A stretch of DNA of 62,280 nt. Source: Fidelibacterota bacterium. Its GTDB lineage: Bacteria > Pseudomonadota > Alphaproteobacteria > Rhodospirillales > Rhodospirillaceae. The DNA lies in NCBI GenBank assembly GCA_947476275.1, contig CANJPQ010000023.1, positions 1 to 62,280 on the forward strand, given 5' to 3'. Shown piece by piece: positions 55,552-62,280 of this stretch. The notes under the pieces are model-generated. The model was not told where the DNA came from. It did no database searches and worked only from the letters and a program-made list of their open reading frames with translations. Positions within the stretch are counted from its first letter, which is position 1, and each line of letters opens with the position of its first letter. A program made the translations under genes and the position numbers.

Positions 55552-56868
55552 TCAGGCTGCCGCCTCGTTAAGACGGCGCACTTCCGCGAGATAGGCGGGT
55601 CTCGCAAACCACAGCAGCAACCACGAGCCCGGCAGAAGTATGAAGTAAGTGATGGTCATCGAGTACCGCACGGCCCCGGGATCGGCAAACACATAGTCTG
55701 TGATCAGGGCGACGCCGGTCGTGACGCCGGTCGACAGCAGGTTCGTGGTGAAGAAATAGAGCGCGACGATCTGGGATCTCATCCGGGGCGGCGCCACGAG
55801 CGGCAGCGCGGGCGTGATGCAGCCAAAACACATGTTGGTGCCGAATACGTCGATGCCGATGAGGGCAAGCGATATGTACGGGTCACCCGCATTGGGCACC
55901 ATCAGATAGCACGGCGTGATCAGCGCCACGATGGTGAGGATGATACGAAGGTTCGCATCTTCGTAACCCTTCCTGCGCAGGAAATCGGCGCACCACCCGC
56001 CGCTCAACACACCCAGCACCGTGCAGATCATCTGAACCGTGCCAAGGGCCGGACCGATCCTGCCGATCTCCCAGCCATACACGCGGATGAAGAGGATTGT
56101 GTTCCAGAGTGCCACACCGGAACTGGCGGCAAGCAGCGAGCACCCACCCACGAGCACGAGAATAGCGCGGCGATTGTTCCACAGATGCGCACGAACCTCG
56201 CGCGGCTTTGGCGCGGGGGCGCGCGCAGCCACGCCCCCCCCAGTCCTTTCCGGCTCGCGGATGGTCGTGACGATCAGGAGCAAGACGATAAAGCCGGGGA
56301 TGGAGATCGCCAGGAATGCCGCCTGCCACGGCCGCAGGCTGCCCAGCAGCGGCAGCACTAGATCCCCGCGCTCGACCAGATAGCGATACAAAAGCCCGCC
56401 GATCACCGAGGCGAGGCTGGTCCCCACGGTGCCGAGGACCGTGTAGATCGACATGGCACGCGCCAGCAGGTGACGGGGGAAGTAGTCGGTGATGACCGAG
56501 ACCGCCGAAGGTCCCAACATCGACTCGCCGAGCCCGACCCCCATGCGCATTAAGAACAGCCGGACATAGGTCATCGACAATCCGCACAACGCGGTTGCGG
56601 TTGTCCAAATCGTAATCCCGATGGCGATGATATTGCGACGGCTACGGCGATCGGCCAACGCCGCGACCGGAATAACGGCGATGCTGTAAACCAGGAAGTA
56701 GGCCAGCCCCATAAGCAAGCTGACCTGGGTGTCGCTCATCTGCAGATCGATACGGATCGGCTCCGCCACCAGACTTATGAACGAGCGGTCGATCGAGGAC
56801 ACGGTGTTCGCAAGTCCGATGATCACCACCACATACCAGGCATAGGCGCGCGACGGCGTGGCAGACAT
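55552..56868 (-). CDS. MFS transporter (spinster-like)
   Basis: 438 aa, 12 hydrophobic segments. The beginning VVVIIGLANTVSSIDRSFIS resembles the D-x-x-D/R region in helix 1 of spinster-type and organic-anion MFS proteins; loop 2-3 is ALADRRSRRNIIAIG and helix 4 has MGVGLGESMLGPSAVSVITD. GGGGG precedes the ATG by 5 bases. It is divergent from the D-aminoacylase-like gene, which suggests uptake of an acyl amino acid or a related compound (inference). Confidence 0.88.
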   Translation of the reverse strand: MSATPSRAYAWYVVVIIGLANTVSSIDRSFISLVAEPIRIDLQMSDTQVSLLMGLAYFLVYSIAVIPVAALADRRSRRNIIAIGITIWTTATALCGLSMTYVRLFLMRMGVGLGESMLGPSAVSVITDYFPRHLLARAMSIYTVLGTVGTSLASVIGGLLYRYLVERGDLVLPLLGSLRPWQAAFLAISIPGFIVLLLIVTTIREPERTGGGVAARAPAPKPREVRAHLWNNRRAILVLVGGCSLLAASSGVALWNTILFIRVYGWEIGRIGPALGTVQMICTVLGVLSGGWCADFLRRKGYEDANLRIILTIVALITPCYLMVPNAGDPYISLALIGIDVFGTNMCFGCITPALPLVAPPRMRSQIVALYFFTTNLLSTGVTTGVALITDYVFADPGAVRYSMTITYFILLPGSWLLLWFARPAYLAEVRRLNEAAA

Positions 56869-57047
56869 GCATCCCCCTTGGAAGCCGCTACCCTAAGGCA
56901 AGCGATAGCGGGGTGAAAGGCTAAGCCGGTCAAGAGACCGAGAACGGAAACCGGCGGGTCATCTCCCGCGCGGACACGCGGGTTCGCCATGCGAATAAAG
57001 CGCCGAGTGAGCAGGACGCCCCGCGCCGGGGCCCGTACCATGCGTCG

Positions 57048-58778
57048 ATGAAATACGATTTGGTGATCCGTGGTGGGACCGTGGCCGATGGCTCCGGTGC
57101 CGAGACTTTTGAGGCCGACATCGCGATCCACAATGGCGTGATCGCCGAGGTCGGCAGGAATCTCGGGACAGGAATCGAGGAGATCGACGCGCGCGGACGG
57201 CTCGTCACGCCCGGTTTTGTCGACATCCATACCCACTACGACGGACAAGTCACCTGGGACAACCGCCTGAGCCCATCGTCGGGCCATGGGGTCACGTCGG
57301 TGCTGATGGGAAATTGCGGAGTCGGCTTCGCGCCCTGCCTTCCGTCCCAACGCGAGATCATGGTCGAAGTGATGGAAGGGGTTGAGGACATCCCCGGCAT
57401 CGTCATGGCGGAGGGCCTGCCGTGGAACTGGGAAACGTTTCCGCAGTATCTCGACGCGATCGAAGCGCGTCACACGGATGTGGATTTCGCAGCCCAAGTA
57501 CCGCATTGCCCCTTGCGCGTCTACGTGATGGGCCAGCGCGGCGTGGACCGCGAGCCGGCGAATAGCGACGACATCAAGCGCATGGCCGCGATCGTGCGAG
57601 AGGCCGTTGCCGCCGGCGCCTTCGGGTTCTCCACCTCCCGCGTTGCCGGACATCGCACGGCTGGCGGCGAGGTCATCCCATCTACCACCGCGTCGGAAGA
57701 CGAACTCACCGCCATCGCGCTCGCGATGAAGGACGTCGGCGCCGGCATCTTCCAAACCGCGGCGGAGTTCGATCTGAGCAACGGCTTTTCCGCCGAGTTC
57801 GCCATGCTTAAGCGGCTGGGGAAAATCTCCGGACGGCCGGTCCATTTTCCGCTGCTGGAATACCGCGAGAATCCGGAGGGCTGGAAACAAGTGGCCAACG
57901 CTTGCGCCGAGGCCCGTGCCGACGGCGTGGAGATGTACGGACAGGTCTGCGCCCGCCCTGTAGGTATACTTTATGGGTTGGAACTTAGCTGCCACCCGTT
58001 CATCGGCTGCGCGAGCTATCGCGCCATCGCCAAGATGCCCCTGGCGGAGCGCGTTGCAGCCTTGCGCGATCCGACATTGAAGGCGCGCATCCTGAGCGAG
58101 ACACCGGACCATCTCGACAAACGCGTGCTGGCGCTGAGCCGCAGCGTCGAGGACATGTACCGCATGGGCGAGCCGCCCGACTATGCGCCGCCGGCGTCGG
58201 AACGGCTGGACAACATCGCAAAGCGCACGGGCACGACCGCCCTCTCCATTGCCTACGACATCATGCTGGAGCGCGACGGTCGCGGCATCATCTATCATCC
58301 GGCGCGCAATTACTTCTTTCAGAGCCTTGACGCGGTGATGGACATGCTGCAGCGGCCGGAGACGGTCGTCGGCCTGGGCGACGGCGGCGCACACCTGGGC
58401 CGCATCTGCGACGGCAGCATCTCCACCTTCATGCTGACGTACTGGACGCGCGATCGCGTGGGAAAGCGATTGAGCGTGCCCTGGGTGGTGAAGGCGCTGA
58501 CACACGACACGGCCCGCATCGGGGGCTTCGGCGACCGCGGCCTGCTGAAGCCGGGGTACAAGGCGGATGTGAACGTGATCGACTACGACAAGCTCACGCT
58601 GCATGCGCCCTTCGCGGCGCACGATCTGCCGGCCGGGGGGTGCCGCCTGTTCCAGAAGGCGGACGGCTACACCGCGACAGTCTTATCGGGCGCGATCACC
58701 TATCGCGATGGGACACCGACCGGCGCCCTGCCCGGCCGCCTCGTTCGACATCAACGCTCCGCACCGCGGGGCATATAG
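57048..58778 (+). CDS. N-acyl-D-amino-acid deacylase family amidohydrolase
   Basis: 576 aa. Amidohydrolase fold: the metal-binding HxH lies in VDIHTHYDGQVTWD; GVTSVLMGNCGVGFAPC is the D-aminoacylase signature; a late Asp/His region GLGDGGAHLGRICDGS and PRIGG-like DTARIGGFGDRGLLKPGYKADV match the family. These enzymes cleave acyl groups from D-amino acids or open related ring amides. The MFS gene is divergent and an IclR-type gene is convergent, overlapping 28 bases; together they resemble a small catabolic unit. Confidence 0.87.
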   Translation: MKYDLVIRGGTVADGSGAETFEADIAIHNGVIAEVGRNLGTGIEEIDARGRLVTPGFVDIHTHYDGQVTWDNRLSPSSGHGVTSVLMGNCGVGFAPCLPSQREIMVEVMEGVEDIPGIVMAEGLPWNWETFPQYLDAIEARHTDVDFAAQVPHCPLRVYVMGQRGVDREPANSDDIKRMAAIVREAVAAGAFGFSTSRVAGHRTAGGEVIPSTTASEDELTAIALAMKDVGAGIFQTAAEFDLSNGFSAEFAMLKRLGKISGRPVHFPLLEYRENPEGWKQVANACAEARADGVEMYGQVCARPVGILYGLELSCHPFIGCASYRAIAKMPLAERVAALRDPTLKARILSETPDHLDKRVLALSRSVEDMYRMGEPPDYAPPASERLDNIAKRTGTTALSIAYDIMLERDGRGIIYHPARNYFFQSLDAVMDMLQRPETVVGLGDGGAHLGRICDGSISTFMLTYWTRDRVGKRLSVPWVVKALTHDTARIGGFGDRGLLKPGYKADVNVIDYDKLTLHAPFAAHDLPAGGCRLFQKADGYTATVLSGAITYRDGTPTGALPGRLVRHQRSAPRGI

Positions 58779-59530
58779 GCGTCGAACGCCACGCCAATCG
58801 CGCTGGCGGTGCTCGACAACAGCGGCAGATAGCGCTTCACGATCTCTGCGGGCCGGAGTGCGCTGCTGGGAAAGCGCATCACCAAGGATGCGATGGCGCG
58901 ACGCTGCGAGAAGATCGGTACCGCACATGTGGAATAGCGGGTCTCCCGACCATAGAGCGCATATCCATCCTTCTGCACCTTGGCCAAGGTCTTGGTGATC
59001 TCCGCATCGTTGTGTGCGGTCTGATCGCGCGGATCGTCGGAGGACTTGCGGATCATCTCCAGCAGCAGCCCGCGCTGGATGGCGTTGGTGAAGGCGAGAT
59101 GCACGCGCCCCGCCGCACTGCCCACCATCGGCAGGCGACTGCCGATCGCCACATGCACAAAGGTCAGCGGACTTTCGGTCGTGGCACGGATGATGACGTG
59201 AATGCCCAGGGCCGTGGTCAGCGACAGAGGCCAGACAATCTCATTGCCGAGGTCATCCATGCGCGGCTGGGCGATCTCCGGAATCCAGGATTCCTCGTGG
59301 TAGCCATCCGCAAGGCCGCGCACTTTCGGGCTCAGCCAATAGCCTGAGCCACGCGCGCCACGGCGCACGTACCCGGCGCCTGCGAGGGTTTCGAGCATGC
59401 GGTAGGCGGTGCCGCGATTGAGACCCGTGGCTCCGACAACATCGGTCAGGCTTGCGCCGTTGTTGGCATTGAGCGTTTCGATGATGCGCAAACCGCGCAG
59501 CAGAGAACGAACGCTGTGATCTTCGGCCAT
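58751..59530 (-). CDS. IclR family transcriptional regulator
   Basis: 259 aa. The N-terminal winged helix has VRSLLRGLRIIETLNANNGA, SLTDVVGATGLNRGTAYRML and ETLAGAGYVRRGARGSGYWL, the IclR HTH. The effector domain contains YSTCAVPIFSQRRAIASLVM. Start from MAEDHSVRSL. Its 3' end overlaps the amidohydrolase gene, which it likely regulates. Confidence 0.93.
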   Translation of the reverse strand: MAEDHSVRSLLRGLRIIETLNANNGASLTDVVGATGLNRGTAYRMLETLAGAGYVRRGARGSGYWLSPKVRGLADGYHEESWIPEIAQPRMDDLGNEIVWPLSLTTALGIHVIIRATTESPLTFVHVAIGSRLPMVGSAAGRVHLAFTNAIQRGLLLEMIRKSSDDPRDQTAHNDAEITKTLAKVQKDGYALYGRETRYSTCAVPIFSQRRAIASLVMRFPSSALRPAEIVKRYLPLLSSTASAIGVAFDAYMPRGAER

Positions 59531-59612
59531 GACGAGCCCCCAAGAGCGGAGACTCTATTCGATACCAAAGTTCGCCTGGTGGAAACCCGAGAGGTGTTCG
59601 GGATGCGAACTT

Positions 59613-61175
59613 TTAGCGTGCGAGCGCCGCCAACCCTGCCGCGACGTCGGCGATCACCGCGCTCCAGGCAAGCGGCTGGCGCTGCCGGAACAGTCGCGCC
59701 GTAGGATACCAGGGTGAATCGGTGCGGGTCTGAAGCCAGCGCCAGTCGGGCATGTACGACAGCAGGACCCATGTGGGCTTGCCCAAGGCGCCGCCGAGGT
59801 GAGCGTACACCGTATCGACGGAAATGATGAGATCGAGGCCGGCCATCAGTGCCGCGGTATCGGCAAAGTCCATAATTGCCGCCCCGGGCACGTGTAGCTG
59901 AGGAAACTTGCCGGGCGGCACGACGGCGTCCGGTTGAAGCGCCACGAACTCCACGCCGGGCAAGGACAGCAGCGGCGCCAGCGCGTCCAGCCCGACGCTG
60001 CGCCGCTGGTTGTAGCGGTGAACGGCGCGCCCCGCCCAGGCGAGCCCCACACGCAAAGGGGCGCCAGGGGCGAACTTTTCCTGCCACGCGGCCACCCGTG
60101 CCGGCTCCGCCGCGACATAGGCCGCGCGCGCCGGCATGGTCAGGGGGTCGACCCCCAGCAGACCCGGCAGGTCCATCAACAAGGCATGCGTATCGAAGGA
60201 CGGCAGCGACGTTGCGCTGGCGACCACCTGCGCCGCCCCTTCCACGCCCTGCAGAACGCCGAGAAGCTGTGGCTGCACCTCCAGCACCACCCGCGCCCCG
60301 CGCGCGGCGACATCGCGCACGAAGCGGCAGAACTGGATCGTATCGCCGAAGCCTTGTTCGGCATGGACCAGGATCGTCTTCCCGGCAATGGGTTCACCGC
60401 GCCATTCCGGGACGGCAAAGGATCGCCGGTACGGCGCCATCGACGCCGCGTGCCAGCGCCACGTGAGTTCCCGCCAGCCCTCGGCGGAGCGGCCGGTCAG
60501 GAGAAGGCTTTCCGCCATCGCCATATGGGCCTCGGCGAAATTCGGAGCCAGGTGCAGCGCGCGGCGAAAGTCCGCCTCCGCCGCGGCGATCTCGCCTAAC
60601 GCGTAACGCGCGTGGCCGCGATCGTACAGCACACGCGGATCATTCGGCGTCAGCGCGAGCGCCGTGTCGTAAGCGCCGATGGCTTCGGCGTCGCGCTCGA
60701 GGCGTTCCAGGACGACGCCCCGACTCATATGCGCCTGGGCATGCTGGGGCGCCAATTCCACCGTACGGGTAAAACCGGCAAGGGCCTCCGCGTGGCGACC
60801 GGCTTCCAGCAAGGTCAGTGCCCGATTGTAGTGAGTCTCCGCCGCATTCGGCTGGAGCGCGGCCGAGCGATCAAAATGGATCAGCGCCTCGTCCAGCCGC
60901 CCCAGGCCGCGCAGCGCCACGCCCAGGTTGCTTTCCGCCGCGGGATGTTCGGTATCGGAGGCGACAGCTTCGCCGATCAAGCGCACGGCTTCCGGCAAAT
61001 CGCCCTTCTGCATGCTGACAATGCCGAGCAGATGCAACGCATCCGCATGGCGCGGCTGCTGGGCCAGGATGGTGCGGTAGAGGGCGACGGCGGCGTCGAG
61101 CTGGCCTTGCCCGTGAAGGCCCATCGCCTGCTGAAGCTGACCGGAAACGGCCGCCGGGTCGGATGACGTGTTCAT
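59613..61175 (-). CDS. TPR protein with C-terminal GT9/GT-B-like glycosyltransferase domain
   Basis: 520 aa. Residues ~10-245 are about seven TPR units (e.g. AVALYRTILAQQPRHADALH, EALIHFDRSAALQPNAAETH). The C-terminal ~270 residues resemble ADP-heptose/LPS heptosyltransferase-type GT-B folds: KTILVHAEQGFGDTIQFCRF, RVGLAWAGRAVHRYNQRRSV and DLIISVDTVYAHLGGALGKP, all conserved TPR-glycosyltransferase motifs. These act in protein or surface glycosylation. The ATG is preceded by GGGGG almost immediately, so initiation is probably weak. Confidence 0.85.
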   Translation of the reverse strand: MNTSSDPAAVSGQLQQAMGLHGQGQLDAAVALYRTILAQQPRHADALHLLGIVSMQKGDLPEAVRLIGEAVASDTEHPAAESNLGVALRGLGRLDEALIHFDRSAALQPNAAETHYNRALTLLEAGRHAEALAGFTRTVELAPQHAQAHMSRGVVLERLERDAEAIGAYDTALALTPNDPRVLYDRGHARYALGEIAAAEADFRRALHLAPNFAEAHMAMAESLLLTGRSAEGWRELTWRWHAASMAPYRRSFAVPEWRGEPIAGKTILVHAEQGFGDTIQFCRFVRDVAARGARVVLEVQPQLLGVLQGVEGAAQVVASATSLPSFDTHALLMDLPGLLGVDPLTMPARAAYVAAEPARVAAWQEKFAPGAPLRVGLAWAGRAVHRYNQRRSVGLDALAPLLSLPGVEFVALQPDAVVPPGKFPQLHVPGAAIMDFADTAALMAGLDLIISVDTVYAHLGGALGKPTWVLLSYMPDWRWLQTRTDSPWYPTARLFRQRQPLAWSAVIADVAAGLAALAR

Positions 61176-61268
61176 CCCCCTAATTTGCCACGGAGCTGCA
61201 CGTTTTGCGAAGCCGCAACTTTCCCCGCTTTCGCCCGTTCTTGTCACACATTCCATGAAAGGTTTTCC

Positions 61269-61664
61269 ATGATCAAAGCACTTCTGCTAGCTACGGCGCT
61301 GTTCGGCGCGGCAATCGTCGCGGCCCCGTTCGCATCGGTTTCAGCTGTCGCCCAGGGCACGCCCCAGGCACTCTATCGTGTCGACGTGACCAAGCTGGCG
61401 ACCGGCTTCCGGGCCACAAAGATCATTGGCTCCACCGTCTATAACGATGCCAGCGAGACCGTCGGCAAGATCGACGACCTGATCATCAACCGCGACGACC
61501 GCATTCCGTATGCCATCGTGAGCGTGGGCGGTTTCCTGGGCATGGGCGACCACTTGGTCGCGATTGCCTACCAGGACCTGCGCATCGCACCCGACCGCAT
61601 CGTGCTGTCGGGCGCCACCAAGGACGTCCTGAAGGGCATGCCCAAGTTCACCTATACGAAGTAG
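61269..61664 (+). CDS. Exported PRC-barrel domain protein
   Basis: 131 aa. Signal peptide ALLLATALFGAAIVAAPFAS, cleavage near AVAQG. The PRC-barrel region: GFRATKIIGSTVYNDASETV and GKIDDLIINRDDRIPYAIVS, then VGGFLGMGDHLVAIAYQDLR; this is the barrel seen in exported stress- or photosynthesis-related proteins of alphaproteobacteria. No enzyme domain. Confidence 0.85.
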   Translation: MIKALLLATALFGAAIVAAPFASVSAVAQGTPQALYRVDVTKLATGFRATKIIGSTVYNDASETVGKIDDLIINRDDRIPYAIVSVGGFLGMGDHLVAIAYQDLRIAPDRIVLSGATKDVLKGMPKFTYTK

Positions 61665-61767
61665 GCATCCCACCCCTTTTTCGGTTTCGACAGGCCAAAC
61701 ACCCCGTTGGGAAACCAGCGGGGGTATAGTGATATCCGACCGAAAATATAACCCAGCCGGAAACGAC

Positions 61768-61797
61768 AACGGCCCCTTCCTCGCGGTGGGGGCCGTT
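61768..61797 (+). terminator. Terminator downstream of the PRC-barrel gene
   Basis: AACGGCCCC / GGGGCCGTT, 9-bp perfect stem, followed by ATCTTG. A weaker hairpin (ACCCCGTTGG with a GAAA loop) lies about 70 bases nearer to the gene. Confidence 0.65.
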
Positions 61798-61837
61798 ATC
61801 TTGTGACGGTAGCCAACTCCTTGTGCTTGTCCCAAGA

Positions 61838-62131
61838 CTAATCTTCGGTTCCGTCGAAGTTTGAAGTCTGAAGCGCAGCTTTCACGATTGCAGCCACCGT
61901 TTCTCCATTGATTCCCCGCTTCCTGCAGTAAGCGGAATTGATCCAGTCCGCTAGTAGCCGCGCACCCTTGCTGGAATTACACGACCGACAACAAAGTGCG
62001 ATATTTTCCCTGGTGATGATTTTCTCATCATTGACGATGTGCTCCCAGCTTGGGCGGCTTCCAGGTCTCTCCGCCGAGTCGAATACAACACTGCAATAGA
62101 TGCAGAATTTATCTCGCTCTCTTACCTCTGC
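61838..62131 (-). pseudogene. HNH endonuclease, 5' truncated by an insertion element
   Basis: The minus strand reads, from the break inward, A-E-V-R-E-R-D-K-F-C-I-Y-C, then RPSWEHIVNDEKIITRENIA, LCCRSCNSSKGA and on to a stop at 61838. Two CxxC zinc pairs and the W-E-H-I...N pattern give an HNH nuclease core. RAEVRERDxFxCxYC is a typical beginning of the HNH domain, so the missing part is the N-terminus. No start codon is present before an upstream stop. The interruption coincides with the presumed end of an IS3-like element. Confidence 0.75.
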
Positions 62132-62280
62132 TGTACCCCGTCAGCACCTTTGGCACAGATTTGAGGTTGTGAATTAAGGAGGGTTGGGGCTTCGTCGCAG
62201 TGACGAAGGAACGAAGATGAAGCCCCAACCCTCCTCAAAAAACTCTCCCGGCAAGGCCCCTGCTGAGCGGGTGGTCAAGG
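62132..62280 (+). mobile_element. Left end of an IS3-family-like element (runs off the window)
   Basis: A TGTACCCC... end at ~62132 interrupts the HNH gene. The leader then has a 17-bp perfect inverted repeat, AGGAGGGTTGGGGCTTC (62177-62193) and its complement (62219-62235), around the ribosome site and ATG. Only this end is in the window, so the exact terminal repeat cannot be checked. Confidence 0.65.
62217..62280 (+). CDS. IS3-family transposase orfA, N-terminus only
   Basis: The frame opens MKPQPSSKNSPGKAPAERVV and continues past the window end. The A-P-A-E-R-V-V-K beginning is one I associate with IS3-family OrfA proteins, which go on to a helix-turn-helix. AAGGA lies 6 bases before the ATG, inside the loop of the leader inverted repeat. 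Confidence 0.6.
   Translation, partial: MKPQPSSKNSPGKAPAERVVK

Overview
The window is GC-rich, densely coded chromosomal DNA from an alphaproteobacterium-like organism. The evidence is an L13-S9 ribosomal operon, a P-II/glutamine synthetase (glnB-glnA) pair, COQ4-family ubiquinone biosynthesis, a TonB-dependent receptor, several MFS exporters and two hybrid histidine kinases. Genus cannot be read from the sequence; a free-living, metabolically versatile soil or rhizosphere lineage fits best (inference).

Layout. 0.1-1.1 kb: rpsI/rplM. 1.3-9.3 kb: a TPR-type methyltransferase, an operon of a small protein, a Tat-signal methyltransferase and an MFS carrier, a polytopic membrane protein, and two surface-sugar genes. 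9.3 kb: tRNA-His with an encoded CCA. 9.7-11.6 kb: glnB-glnA. 11.6-23.6 kb: an accessory zone cut up by repeats of the 3' end of glnA. It holds two secreted proteases, a lipoprotein, a TonB-receptor remnant, a basic orphan protein, a P-type ATPase, cytochrome b561 and a molybdenum hydroxylase pair. 23.9-41.7 kb: MFS, tex, tetR/COQ4, a GSCFA-SGNH fusion, hydrolases, a hybrid kinase, and an amidohydrolase/TonB-receptor/LysR locus. 41.8-50.2 kb: small exported proteins, including three paralogues with an Asp-rich calcium-binding-like repeat, a three-cupin plus noncanonical hydrolase operon, a Bcr-type exporter and an MBL lipoprotein. 50.3-61.7 kb: LysR/nitroreductase/hydrolase, a secreted protein coupled to a second hybrid kinase, a D-aminoacylase-like enzyme with an MFS and an IclR regulator, a TPR-glycosyltransferase and a PRC-barrel protein. 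61.8-62.3 kb: an HNH nuclease gene cut by an IS3-like element that runs off the window.

The most unusual signal is the repeat. The last codons of glnA (ending M-Y-Y-S-V-stop), the hairpins behind them and the terminator occur in full at glnA and again at about 16.14 and 16.96 kb. A degenerate copy lies at 23.48 kb. The extra copies keep the reading frame and differ from glnA partly at third codon positions. They separate blocks of unrelated cargo. This looks like several insertions at the glnA 3' end, each bringing a foreign glnA tail, or else a dispersing structured RNA. No integrase is visible. A second notable point is a pair of alpha/beta-hydrolase-fold proteins (43.4 and 52.0 kb) in which both the catalytic serine and histidine positions are replaced.
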